DNA of 64,000 bases from JBPCNH01 sp051001455 (GCA_051001455.1 JBPCNH010000030.1:62001-126000), one strand, 5' to 3'; shown: positions 25,885 through 34,263, counted from the stretch's first letter. Numbers and translations: made by a program. The notes: generated by a model from the letters alone, not told the origin.

Positions 25885-27231
25885 CTACAAGAGAGGTAAG
25901 TAGCGCTCGACCTCGTAGGGGGAAACGTACTCACGGTATGAATCCCACTCGGCGCGCTTGTTGCGCAAGAGGTACTCGAACACCTCTTCACCGAGAGTTT
26001 CGGCGACCAGATCGGAAGCTTCCATCTCCCTGATCGCTTCATACAGATCGTCTGGAAGGCGGGCCAGTCCACGGGCCCGCCTTTCGTTATCCGACATCTC
26101 GTAGATGTTGTCGGTCTCTTCTCGCCCAAGCTCGTAGCCCTCTTCGATCCCCTTCAAGCCGGCCGCGAGCATCACGGAGAAGGCGAGATAAGGATTGCAG
26201 GCCGGGTCTGGAGAGCGGAACTCGATGCGCGTCGACTGATCCTTGCGGGGTTTGTACATCGGAACTCTCACGAGCGCAGACCTGTTGTGGCGGCCCCAGC
26301 ACACGTACACCGGCGCCTCCTGAACGGGATAACCCTGACCGGTGATCAGGCGCTTGTAGGAATTGACCCATTGGTTCGTGATGGCCGTCATCTCTCGGGC
26401 ATGCACCAAGAGTCCCGCGATGAAGCTCTTCGCAGTGGCAGACAAGTGGTACTCGTCGCTTGAATCGTGGAACGCGTTCTTATCACCCTCGAATAACGAG
26501 AGGTGAGTGTGCATGCCGTTCCCCGGAAGGTCGGTGATCGGCTTCGGCATGAAGGTTGCGTACATGCCCCGGGCGGCGGCGAGCTCCTTCACGACCAACC
26601 TGAACGTCATGACCGAATCGGCCATCGTCAGCGCGTCGGCGTGGCGGAGATCTATCTCGTGCTGCGAAGGCGCCACCTCGTGATGCGAGAACTCGACGGG
26701 TATCCCGAGCTTCTCGAGCGAGCTGATCGCCTCACGCCGGATGTCCTGGGTAATAGCGGTCGGCGTGTAATCGAAGTACCCGCCCGAGTCGATCGGGGTC
26801 GGATCATCGGCGGCCTTGAACACGAAGAACTCCGTCTCGGGATGAACGTAGAAAGTGAACCCCTTCTCGGCAGCCTTTTCGAGATTGCGACGCAAGACGT
26901 AGCGCGGATCCCCCCAGAAAGGCCTGCCGTCGGGGGTGTAGATGTCGCAGAACATCCGAGCTACTCCGGCATCGCTCTCATCCTCTTTCTGAGGCATGAT
27001 CTGGAACGTCCCGGCGTCGGGGCGAGCAAGCATGTCTGCCTCTTGAACCCTGGCAAAACCTTCGATCGCCGAACCGTCGAAACCGATACCTTCGTGGAAG
27101 GCCTGCTCCAGCTCTTCAGAGGTCACGGCGAAAGATTTGAGGAACCCTAGGACGTCGGTGAACCACAACCACACGAGGCGGATCCCTCGCTCCTCGACGG
27201 TGCGCAGAACGTAATCCTGTTGTCTTTCCAT
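25885..27231 (-). CDS. Second type I glutamine synthetase (alpha-like)
   Basis: A 448-residue glutamine synthetase-family protein. It has the N-terminal WLWFTDVLGFLKSFAVT, GIGFDGSAIEGF, metal-site ETEFFVFK, FMPKPITDLPGNGMHTHLS and EFRSPDPACNPYLAFSVM. At the position of the adenylylation site it reads DNIYEMSDNER, as in alpha-type enzymes not controlled by GlnE. Length also fits GSI-alpha. A true glutamine synthetase is likely, though some paralogues act on other amines. One GlnR-like half-operator lies in its upstream region. Confidence 0.88.
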   Translation of the reverse strand: MERQQDYVLRTVEERGIRLVWLWFTDVLGFLKSFAVTSEELEQAFHEGIGFDGSAIEGFARVQEADMLARPDAGTFQIMPQKEDESDAGVARMFCDIYTPDGRPFWGDPRYVLRRNLEKAAEKGFTFYVHPETEFFVFKAADDPTPIDSGGYFDYTPTAITQDIRREAISSLEKLGIPVEFSHHEVAPSQHEIDLRHADALTMADSVMTFRLVVKELAAARGMYATFMPKPITDLPGNGMHTHLSLFEGDKNAFHDSSDEYHLSATAKSFIAGLLVHAREMTAITNQWVNSYKRLITGQGYPVQEAPVYVCWGRHNRSALVRVPMYKPRKDQSTRIEFRSPDPACNPYLAFSVMLAAGLKGIEEGYELGREETDNIYEMSDNERRARGLARLPDDLYEAIREMEASDLVAETLGEEVFEYLLRNKRAEWDSYREYVSPYEVERYLPLL

Positions 27232-27253
27232 ATGGCGAGCGTACGGCGCAGGT

Positions 27254-27269
27254 GTTTCAGGAACGTAAA
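27254..27269 (-). promoter_or_regulatory. Possible GlnR half-operator upstream of the second glutamine synthetase
   Basis: On the minus strand TTTAC-n6-GAAAC occurs with the same 11-bp phase as the glnA operator (plus-strand GTTTC at 27254-27258 and GTAAA at 27265-27269), 23-38 bases before the start codon. Only one pair is seen, and one base departs from GTnAC, so this is tentative. Confidence 0.35.
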
Positions 27270-27304
27270 CCGGTGTATCCCCCGGTCCGCTCTACGATCG
27301 CAGG

Positions 27305-28723
27305 ATGGCTCAGATCCCGCCGCCACCTCCGCCTCCGCCTCCTCCGATCGACGTCGATGACCTCGAGGAGGAGCGACCCCGTCCATGGCTGCGCGTCGTG
27401 GCGCTGGTCCTGGCGCTGGTACTGCTGCTTTCCTTCGGCGTCGACTTCATGCTCGACAACTTCGCGTCCGAGCAAGGTGGAGAAGATCAGAGCGGAGCGG
27501 GGAAAGCAAACGCCCCTCACGACCGCTGCCTCGCTGAAAACGTCCCGCTCTTCCCCGAGCCGAACTCGCTAGAACAACAGATAGAGCGAACCAAGAAGCA
27601 GGTGGAGGCGCTGCGCGCTCTCGAGTTCGAAGGCGAGGTCGACGCGCGCGTCGTGACGTCGGCCCAACTAGGCCGGAGGGTGACCCGATCGCTGAGCGCC
27701 TACAGCGATCGCAGAGCGGAACGGGACCAACGGATCCTCGCGACGCTCGGGATCGTGAACGAGAACATCGATCTCCGGGAGGTCGTCGAGGACACTCTGC
27801 GAGGCCAGGTGGCCGGTCTTTACCTACCGAAGTCGAAGCGGCTTCTCGTTGCCTCCGAGCAAGGGAGCAAACCTCTTAGCCCCGGCAACGCGACCGTTCT
27901 GGCGCACGAGATCCAGCATGCCTTGGCAGATCAGCGCTTCGGCTTCCCGACATCCGAGAAGATCCCTCGAGGGAAAGAAGACGAGGTCCTGGCACATCGT
28001 TCGCTGATCGAAGGTGACGCGACCGTCACCCAGCGGCGCTTCGCGCAAAGAGCCTTAACGCCAGAACAGCAAGCAGACATATTGCAAGACCCCTCCGTAC
28101 AGGAATCGCTGCGCGATTACTACGCGCTGCCTCCCTACTTCCGAAAGGCTTTCGAGTTCCCATACGTCGCCGGGGCGAACTTCGTAGAAGCCCTCTGCGC
28201 CGAGGGAGGGTGGGAGCTCGTCAACGAAGCCCAGGAAGATCCCCCCGTAACGTCCGCGGAGATCATCTACCCGGAACGGTTCCTCGCTCGAGAAGAACCT
28301 CGCGACCCGCCGGAGCTCGGCGCGCCGGGCCGCGGTTGGGATGAGGGATACGAGGTCTCCTTCGGGGCCGCCGACCTGCTGTTGATGTTCGAGCTCCCCG
28401 GTGGGTCGGAGGGCCGCGCGCTCGACGATCCTCGGGATGCGGCGGCAGCGTGGGCGGGCGGCGCCCTCACCCTGTGGACCAGGGGACAGCAGAACGCCAT
28501 CGGGATCGCGCTCGCGCAACAGAGCACAGGCGATCTCTGCCCTTCACTAGCAGCGTGGTACCTGGCCTCGTTCCCCGGCAGCGACACGCAGAGTTCGGGA
28601 AAGGGTCGGTTCACGTTCGAAGGTGACGGCCGATCCGGCGCGATCCGCTGCCAAGGCTCCGAGGTGAAGATGGCGATAGCGCCGGATGTGGGTACGGCTC
28701 GGGCGGTGCTCGGCACTTCCTGA
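27305..28723 (+). CDS. Membrane-anchored zinc metalloprotease-like protein with poly-Pro N-terminus
   Basis: A 472-residue protein that starts with an uninterrupted run of ten prolines (residues 5-14), an acidic patch, and one membrane helix at about 30-47. The rest is extracytoplasmic. HEIQHALADQ at 201-210 matches the HExxH metallopeptidase motif, and LIEGDATVTQ about 35 residues later could supply the third zinc ligand, as in gluzincins. Later sequence is Ala-rich without recognised domains. It may cleave envelope proteins; no substrate is evident. It is divergent from the second glutamine synthetase gene and precedes nadE by 17 bases. Confidence 0.7.
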   Translation: MAQIPPPPPPPPPPIDVDDLEEERPRPWLRVVALVLALVLLLSFGVDFMLDNFASEQGGEDQSGAGKANAPHDRCLAENVPLFPEPNSLEQQIERTKKQVEALRALEFEGEVDARVVTSAQLGRRVTRSLSAYSDRRAERDQRILATLGIVNENIDLREVVEDTLRGQVAGLYLPKSKRLLVASEQGSKPLSPGNATVLAHEIQHALADQRFGFPTSEKIPRGKEDEVLAHRSLIEGDATVTQRRFAQRALTPEQQADILQDPSVQESLRDYYALPPYFRKAFEFPYVAGANFVEALCAEGGWELVNEAQEDPPVTSAEIIYPERFLAREEPRDPPELGAPGRGWDEGYEVSFGAADLLLMFELPGGSEGRALDDPRDAAAAWAGGALTLWTRGQQNAIGIALAQQSTGDLCPSLAAWYLASFPGSDTQSSGKGRFTFEGDGRSGAIRCQGSEVKMAIAPDVGTARAVLGTS

Positions 28724-28740
28724 ACCCATAGGCTGGAGAC

Positions 28741-30411
28741 GTGATCAAGGTAGCCCTCGCCCAGATGAACCTCATCGTGGGAGACATTGCCGGCAACACC
28801 GACCGAATCATCGAGGCTTACCGCGAGAGCATCGGGAGAGGCGCACAGCTTCTTGCCGTACCGGAGCTGGCGATCACGGGGTATCCGCCCGAAGACCTCG
28901 TTCTGAAGAGATCGTTCGTTGCCGCGAACGACGAAGCACTCCAGAAGATCGCAAGAGAAACGGGCGCCGCCGTAGCGATGATCGGGTTCGTCCAGGCCGG
29001 CAACGATCGCCTCTACAACGCTGCCGCCATCTGCCAGAACGGCAGCATCCTCGCGGTCTACCGCAAGCACAGGTTGCCGAACTATGGCGTCTTCGATGAA
29101 GAGCGGTACTTCGAACCGGGACGCGGGCACTTCTTACTCGATACTGATGACGGCGTCATCGGTCTGTGCATCTGCGAAGACGCATGGAGTCCGAAAGGTC
29201 CCATCACCTCGCAAGGCGATGCCGGTGCACAGCTGATCGTCAACATCAACGCGTCCCCCTTCCACAAGGACAAGCTGCGGGATCTGAAACAGATGCTAGT
29301 TGAGAGGGCTCGGCGTGCCTAGGCATCGATCGCTTACGTGAATATGGTCGGCGGTCAAGACGAGCTCGTCTTCGACGGCGGTTCTCTAGTGATCGACCCG
29401 AACGGCGAAGTGCTGGCGCGCGCCCCGCAGTTCGAGGAACATCTCTCTCTTGTCGACGTGCCTCTGGGAAGCACGACAGAGACCCTCCATCCGGCCGTGA
29501 CCCGCATCACCTGCACCCTCCCGCGCTATTCGTCGAGGACGACGCCTGTCATGAGCGAGCCGGTGACCGGGATCGCAGAGGTCTATCAAGCGCTCGAACT
29601 GAGCTTGCGAGACTACGTGCGCAAGAACGGTTTCACCAAGGTGGTGGTGGGGCTCTCAGGAGGGATCGACTCGGCCCTCACCGCGACGATCGCTGCAGAC
29701 GCATTGGGACCCGACGCCGTGATGGGCGTGACGATGCCCAGCGGCTTCTCGTCCACCGGGTCGGTCGAGGACTCACTGGAGCTCGCCGCCAATCTCGGGA
29801 TAACCGTGCACACCATGGCGATCGGCGACCTGTATGCCGCTTTCCTCGAAGCTCTCGAACAGAGATTCGGCGAGCACGAGATGGGGGTCGCCGAAGAGAA
29901 TCTGCAAGCAAGGATCCGCGGGACGCTCCTCATGACGATCTCCAATCGTTACGGCCACATGGTGATCGCCACCGGCAACAAATCCGAGAACGCGGTGGGA
30001 TATGCAACTCTCTACGGAGACATGGTCGGCGGGTTCGCCCTTCTCAAGGACGTCTTCAAGACCGAGGTGTACGAGCTCGCCCGCTATCGCAACACTGTCT
30101 CGCCGGTCATCCCCGAGGCAACGATCACCAAGCCTCCATCGGCGGAGCTTCGCCCGGACCAGAGAGACTCCGACTCGTTGCCGCCTTACAACACTCTCGA
30201 TCCGATCCTGTCCGCCTACATCGAGCAAGACGCAGGACTCGTCGAGATAGAGGGGATGGGCTACGACCGGGCCACGGTCGCAAAGGTGATCGGGCTAGTG
30301 GACCTCTCGGAATACAAGCGGCGCCAAGGAGCCCCAGGTCCGAAGGTCACCACCAAGGCTTTCGGACGGGACCGGCGTCTCCCGATCACCTCGAGGTGGC
30401 GAGAGAGCTAG
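28741..30411 (+). CDS. nadE: Glutamine-dependent NAD+ synthase, interrupted by in-frame TAG
   Basis: Last step of NAD synthesis, amidating deamido-NAD with ammonia from an attached glutaminase. Residues 1-270 form the nitrilase-like glutaminase with Glu42, Lys109 (YRKHRLPNYGVF) and Cys145 (GLCICEDAW). The synthetase domain has the P-loop VVGLSGGIDSALTA and ATGNKSENAVGYATLYGDMV. A single TAG at 29320-29322 (codon 194) breaks the frame inside the glutaminase domain; the same frame continues on both sides (RARRA, stop, ASIAYVNMVGGQDELVFDG). It could be a sequencing error, a point mutation or readthrough. Re-initiation at GTG 29338 would leave an intact synthetase domain able to use free ammonia. 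Confidence 0.85.
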
Positions 30412-30467
30412 TCGAGCGACAGAAGGCCCGGGTTGGCGGCGGTGGCCGGGTACGTCACCATTGACGG

Positions 30468-31157
30468 ATGAGGTGGACCGTCCTGTTGCTCTCCGATCAC
30501 GCCCGGGACATGAGCGACCTGCTGCCGTCATTCCCCTTTGGGCCGTGGCGAGTCGTCGTCGCTCCCCTGAAGACGACGGAGCCTGAGGACCTGATCCCCA
30601 TCCATCCGGATGTCCTGGTTATAGACGCAACGCACGATCGTGGAACGGCTGAGGAAACCGCTCGTCAACTTTCGCTCGCGTGGGAGATCGGGTTGCCGCC
30701 GATCTTGGTCGTCGTCGAAGAGAAAGAGGTGGCGACCTTCCGCTTCGAGGTCGGAGCCGATGACTTCGTGTTGGCCGATGCGTCCGCCGGAGAGATCTCT
30801 GCCCGGCTCGATCTCTTGGCGCGCCGCTCCGGTCGCGGCGATAGTCCGACGGTGCTGAAGATCGGAGACCTCACCGTCAATCCCGAGAACTACCAAGTGT
30901 ATGTACGCGGCCGTCCGCTCGACCTCACCTACAAAGAATTCGAGCTGCTCAAGTTCCTCGCACAACGCCCCGGACGGGTCTGTGATCGGGACATGCTCCT
31001 GCGTGAGGTGTGGGGTTACGACTATTACGGAGGCACCCGCACCGTTGACGTGCACATCCGACGCCTGCGCGCCAAGCTAGGGGCGGAACACGAAGCTTTG
31101 ATCGAGACGATACGCAACGTCGGATACCGTCTGGTTCCCCGACCGCGCGATCGCTAA
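30468..31157 (+). CDS. glnR: GlnR-like OmpR-family regulator
   Basis: A 229-residue winged-helix regulator resembling GlnR, the global nitrogen regulator of actinobacteria. The N-terminal half is a receiver-like fold: Asp53 stands where a phosphoacceptor would be, but the usual acidic pair is S9-D10, pointing to an atypical, phosphorylation-independent receiver. The C-terminal domain (about 130-227) contains LDLTYKEFELLKFLAQRPGR, EVWGYDYYGGTRTVDVHIRR and LIETIRNVGYRLV, nearly the GlnR sequence as I recall it. Orphan: no kinase gene is adjacent. Predicted targets here are the 11-bp-phased operators upstream of glnA and possibly of the second glutamine synthetase. Confidence 0.8.
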   Translation: MRWTVLLLSDHARDMSDLLPSFPFGPWRVVVAPLKTTEPEDLIPIHPDVLVIDATHDRGTAEETARQLSLAWEIGLPPILVVVEEKEVATFRFEVGADDFVLADASAGEISARLDLLARRSGRGDSPTVLKIGDLTVNPENYQVYVRGRPLDLTYKEFELLKFLAQRPGRVCDRDMLLREVWGYDYYGGTRTVDVHIRRLRAKLGAEHEALIETIRNVGYRLVPRPRDR

Positions 31158-31163
31158 CCATCC

Positions 31164-31517
31164 ATGTCCCTGGTAATCGCGGTCGTCATCGCGGTCATGT
31201 TCCTAGAGCCCCTGTGGGGCGTCCTTTTAGTGGTGGCCGCGCTGCTGTTCGAAAGCCTCGAGATCTGGCTGTTCCTCTACCTGCGCAAGATGCGCGCGAC
31301 CACGGGTCAGGAAGCCATGGTTGGGACGACGGGGAGGACGACGTCGAGGTGCGACCCCGAGGGGCAAGCATGGGTCAAAGGCGCGCTCTGGACGGTGACG
31401 GCGGAGGAAGATCTCGACCGCAACACACAGATCGAGGTGACGGCCGTCGACGGGCTCCACCTACGAGTGCGTGCGCTGGAGAACGCGCTAGAGGCCCCGG
31501 TTTCCCGGAGCCTCTAG
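31164..31517 (+). CDS. NfeD-like small membrane protein
   Basis: A 117-residue protein with two hydrophobic segments (about residues 3-20 and 22-38) followed by a soluble domain of about 75 residues with the OB-like NfeD pattern: GTTGRTTSRCDPEGQAWVKG, then LWTVTAEEDLDRNTQIEVTA, then VDGLHLRVRAL. Such proteins usually pair with a stomatin/flotillin partner or protease, but none is adjacent. It starts 6 bases after the glnR-like stop, so the two are likely co-transcribed. Its last codons lie in a strong hairpin. Confidence 0.75.
   Translation: MSLVIAVVIAVMFLEPLWGVLLVVAALLFESLEIWLFLYLRKMRATTGQEAMVGTTGRTTSRCDPEGQAWVKGALWTVTAEEDLDRNTQIEVTAVDGLHLRVRALENALEAPVSRSL
31488..31517. terminator. Hairpin overlapping the nfeD-like stop codon
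   Basis: CTAGAGGC (31488-31495) pairs perfectly with GCCTCTAG (31510-31517), with a further CCGG/CCGG inner stem. The right arm ends exactly on the TAG stop of the nfeD-like gene. It lies between convergent genes and can terminate transcription from both sides. Confidence 0.6.
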
Positions 31518-31539
31518 AAGCTAAGAGTTAGACGACGAG

Positions 31540-31725
31540 CTACTTGCCGAAGACGCCTTTCGCGGCATCTTTGATCTTTTCGCCGGCCTGCTTGACGTTG
31601 CTTTTGCCCTGTTCTACCCGGCCTTCGCCTTCCATCTGCTCGTCGTCCGTAGCGCTGCCGACGCCTTCTTTAACTTTGCCCTTGAGCTCTTCGCCCTTGT
31701 TACGGGCCTTGTCCATATCACCCAT
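31540..31725 (-). CDS. CsbD-like stress protein
   Basis: A 61-residue highly charged, mainly helical protein of the CsbD family: MGDMDKARNKGEELKGKVKE, then QMEGEGRVEQGKSN and KQAGEKIKDAAKGVF. Family members are small general-stress proteins of unknown biochemical function. AAGGAGG stands 8-14 bases upstream of the ATG. The upstream 285 bases (31726-32010) show no gene; a GGGCAGCCCAGAGTGGGC-like inverted stretch lies close to the start. Confidence 0.85.
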   Translation of the reverse strand: MGDMDKARNKGEELKGKVKEGVGSATDDEQMEGEGRVEQGKSNVKQAGEKIKDAAKGVFGK

Positions 31726-32010
31726 GGCTATCCCTCCTTAAGGGGTTGCTTGCCCTGGGTTTATGCCCACTCTGGGCTGCCCCAATCGCGGGGCACGGGC
31801 AGCTCCCAACGAGGTTGACCTAGACTCGTGCGCTGAGTTGGGCCTCTGGGGCCGGTAGAGAACCCTCATCGGCGTCCAGGTTGAGGGTTACGAAAAACGA
31901 CTGGAACGGATTGCGGGAATCCCGGAACGCACTTCTTTTCCACGCTCGATCTCGAATCAGGCGACGCAAGGCTGGGAGGAGCGACAGCCGACCCCTTTGA
32001 TTGTCAGTCG

Positions 32011-32697
32011 TCAACCGCCCTGGGCATCGCAGTTCCCTGCCTCGTACCATTCGGACACGGATTGCATCGAAATGACTGCGGGCGGGAGACTCGAATGAGC
32101 CATCTCCACACCAACTGCGAACATGACCTTCTTGCGCGACTTCCCTCTCCACTCGAATCGGTAACGCTCTGAAGACACCTTGGCCTTCACGCGGCCGGGT
32201 ACATCGACCACATCCTGCTCGATCGTTCCAGGCAATGGAGCCGATCCTTCGCCATCGATCGTCAACATCGATATCCGGGCACTCGATTTCCTGATCCGGC
32301 GCGATCGGTCAGGGAAACTGGAGACGATCCGACCGTCACTGGGAGCTGAGATCTCGATCCCGATGCCAGTTGCACAAGTCCCTTTTCCAGGATCTATCTC
32401 CAGTTGGTACCACAGCGCAGAGAAATCTTCGTCGATGTCACTCTCCGCCGGGATCAGCGAGTAGGACCAGTAGCACGATTCGAATGTCGTCGTCCCACCC
32501 TTCCCTGATGCCTCGTCCCTAACACATGGACCAGGGGAGGCAATGAGGGGGCCCGAGGAACGCGGCTGCTCGGACGCGTCCTGGTTGTAGGCAAGGGCCT
32601 CAGGACCTGCAAGCACGGCCACACAGAGAACCGTGACAGGCAGAAGAAGTCGAGTTCCCCATATGCGGTGCCTAGAGCGGGATCGCATCTTGAACAT
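32011..32697 (-). CDS. Hypothetical secreted protein
   Basis: About 228 residues with a signal peptide: basic KMRSRSRHR, hydrophobic TRLLLPVTVLCVAVLAG and a likely cleavage near ALA-YNQ. The mature part has four or so Cys residues (GPCVRDE, ESCYWSYS, GTCATG, GNCDAQGG), suggesting disulfides, and a beta-rich look. I do not recognise a family. ATG 32697 is chosen for the AGAGG just upstream; an in-frame TTG at 32730 is an alternative. It is the third of three consecutive small exported proteins on this strand and has lower GC than neighbouring housekeeping genes. Confidence 0.55.
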   Translation of the reverse strand: MFKMRSRSRHRIWGTRLLLPVTVLCVAVLAGPEALAYNQDASEQPRSSGPLIASPGPCVRDEASGKGGTTTFESCYWSYSLIPAESDIDEDFSALWYQLEIDPGKGTCATGIGIEISAPSDGRIVSSFPDRSRRIRKSSARISMLTIDGEGSAPLPGTIEQDVVDVPGRVKAKVSSERYRFEWRGKSRKKVMFAVGVEMAHSSLPPAVISMQSVSEWYEAGNCDAQGG

Positions 32698-32733
32698 GAC
32701 CTCTCGAGAGCCCTGAGTATCGGATGACAATCA

Positions 32734-33294
32734 CTAACGAAACTCCATCGGTTCGATCTCTGAAGCGACGCGCTCAGCGGTGCCTCGGAGATCCGGACTT
32801 GCATCTGATCCGAGGGCCGTGACAAGAAGAACGGTCCTACCTCCCGTAGTGATTTCCTTCTTAGATAGCGTGACTCCGCCTCTGTCGTGACACGTCTCCC
32901 AATCGTCATGGCTCCAGCCTGGTCCAGCCTCAACCGCGATCACTGCTGCCTGATCCGGTGCTAGTTGTCGGATCGACTCCCTACAGGAGTTGGAAGCAAT
33001 GAACTCCGTCATGGAACTGAGTGCGAGGAGGATATGTGGAGCCGTTCGCGAAGGCTTTCGCACAACTGGGTCGTAGGTCAGATGCCAATCTGCGGGATAG
33101 AGAACACTTGTCGGTGCTGCAGGTTCCGCGCGGAAGAACAACTGATTGAACCTTCCAGGGCTTGCTCCCTCTGCATCAGGTTGGGCCCATCCCATCAAGG
33201 ATGGATCAGCTCCATTCTGCCAACCCACGGATGCGATCAGCGCCACCACTACTAGAGGTATCAGGTGTCGCCGGGAGGTGGTACGGATTCCCAT
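32734..33294 (-). CDS. Hypothetical exported protein
   Basis: A 186-residue protein with a basic N-terminus and hydrophobic segment (LIPLVVVALIASVGW), probably a signal peptide or anchor. The remainder has no recognised motif; it contains two Cys (NSCRES, ETCHDRG) about 45 residues apart that may form a disulfide. The ATG at 33294 has GGGGAGG upstream. Codon use is less GC-biased than in the flanking metabolic genes. It lies between two other small exported proteins and may function with them. Confidence 0.55.
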   Translation of the reverse strand: MGIRTTSRRHLIPLVVVALIASVGWQNGADPSLMGWAQPDAEGASPGRFNQLFFRAEPAAPTSVLYPADWHLTYDPVVRKPSRTAPHILLALSSMTEFIASNSCRESIRQLAPDQAAVIAVEAGPGWSHDDWETCHDRGGVTLSKKEITTGGRTVLLVTALGSDASPDLRGTAERVASEIEPMEFR

Positions 33295-33315
33295 AGTGTT
33301 GCCTCCCCGGTCCGC

Positions 33316-33795
33316 TTAGCTCGCTACGTCCAGGCAACGTGACCCGTCTATCGAGCCCCACGTCGGATGACTCAGGATGAAACGGCGTACCTGGTAGTTC
33401 GCAGGAGGCTCGACTTCGGCTCGCCAGCCGTCGTAACTGTTGTAATAGACGTGCTTATGAAGCCGTTGGTAGGAGCCCTTGATTATCTCGTACGTCTTAA
33501 CGTTGAGTGTCCAGTCGCCCGCCTCCGCTAGGCCCCAAGCCTCAGCTGTCTGTCCAGGATCGCAACCAACCCACTCGTTAGCCTTATCCGGGTACTGATG
33601 GAGCAACGGGCCCAAGACGGCATCCGTTGGATTCGCGGAAGGGGATGTTTGACTCGGAGCCCTCTGCGGGTCTGGAATCACGACTATTACTGCTGAGGCG
33701 GGGTCATCCTCCAGGTCGACATGTGCACGAGCAGGAATAGCGATTGCCATGACTCCCACGACCCCAACGGCTAGAATTGTACTTACTACCTTCAT
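33316..33795 (-). CDS. Hypothetical secreted protein
   Basis: About 159 residues. ATG 33795 has GGAGG at the right distance, and gives a clean signal peptide (MKVVSTILAVGVVGVMAIAI, cleavage near ARA-HVD). The mature protein has a Pro/Ser-rich linker (RAPSQTSPSANPTDA) and a C-terminal part rich in aromatic residues (YYNSYDGWRAEVEPP, LSHPTWGSIDGSRC). Not assigned to a family. First gene of the three-gene secreted cluster read leftward; 21 bases separate it from the next. Confidence 0.55.
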   Translation of the reverse strand: MKVVSTILAVGVVGVMAIAIPARAHVDLEDDPASAVIVVIPDPQRAPSQTSPSANPTDAVLGPLLHQYPDKANEWVGCDPGQTAEAWGLAEAGDWTLNVKTYEIIKGSYQRLHKHVYYNSYDGWRAEVEPPANYQVRRFILSHPTWGSIDGSRCLDVAS

Positions 33796-33966
33796 GTTCG
33801 CCTCCGGTTCACTTCTCGTCAGCGGCCCAGCAAGGTTCTCTTTATGAAGTTCGTGGTCAACGGCTGGACTCCTCCCCCATGATGAGAACCGCCCCCGTAG
33901 GCTTGGACCGAGGGAGGGTTTGGGAAAGGAGGTGTTCAACCAAGGCTTCTACTACCAGGTGGGCGG

Positions 33967-34164
33967 CTAGCGGCGGTCCGACCACGCAACGATTTCCTGT
34001 CTCTTCCATAAACGGCACCTGCCATGCCCGAAGTCGAGTATCGGGCGCGGCATTTCGGGATAGCGGCGGAGGTAGGTGGTCACACTGTTGTAGTGGCTGA
34101 GGCCCAGGATCCGCGCGACCTCGGGCGCATCGATCAGTTCGGCCACATCGATCCGCTTCGCCAT
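33967..34164 (-). CDS. Small helix-turn-helix protein (AlpA/excisionase-like)
   Basis: A 65-residue protein with a MerR/AlpA-type helix-turn-helix: ELIDAPEVARILGLSHYNSV, then a wing-like TTYLRRYPEMPRPI and RCRLWKRQEIVAW. Such proteins act as excisionases or small repressors of mobile elements. ATG 34164 is preferred over an upstream start because the conserved fold begins at MAKRIDVAEL. It is divergent from the recombinase-like gene, and a palindrome overlapping that gene's promoter (34205-34217) could be its operator. Confidence 0.7.
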   Translation of the reverse strand: MAKRIDVAELIDAPEVARILGLSHYNSVTTYLRRYPEMPRPILDFGHGRCRLWKRQEIVAWSDRR

Positions 34165-34183
34165 ACATCTCAGACTATATGAG

Positions 34184-34213
34184 TTGACAACCATCCGTCC
34201 GGTGGAGTAGTCT
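34184..34213 (+). promoter_or_regulatory. Sigma-70-like promoter for the recombinase-like gene
   Basis: TTGACA at 34184-34189 (perfect -35) and TAGTCT at 34208-34213 (-10 like) are separated by 18 bases. The GTG start of the recombinase-like gene lies 80 bases downstream of the -10. Confidence 0.5.
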
Positions 34214-34217
34214 ACTC
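34205..34217. promoter_or_regulatory. Palindrome overlapping the -10 box, candidate operator
   Basis: GAGTAG-T-CTACTC is a 13-base palindrome with perfect 6-bp arms lying over the -10 element. Position and symmetry suit a repressor site, plausibly for the divergently encoded HTH protein. Confidence 0.4.
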
Positions 34218-34232
34218 ACATACACCACCAGT

Positions 34233-34263
34233 GGCCCCGGCGGTGCGGAAACACCCCGGGGCC
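34233..34263. repeat. Strong hairpin in the recombinase gene leader
   Basis: GGCCCCGG (34233-34240) pairs with CCGGGGCC (34256-34263); inside it GGTG pairs with CACC around a 6-base loop. It lies 29 bases upstream of the GTG start, after the promoter, so it would form in the mRNA leader or limit read-through into the element. Confidence 0.55.

Noticed and set aside
29320..29322. TAG in nadE as a pyrrolysine codon
   Set aside because: Pyrrolysine is essentially unknown in this lineage and no Pyl machinery or methylamine methyltransferase is seen; mutation, error or readthrough are simpler.
31820..32152. Minus-strand frame of 110 codons after the secreted-protein gene
   Set aside because: Overlaps the 3' end of the 32011-32697 gene, has no start signal and Arg-rich composition typical of a non-coding frame.
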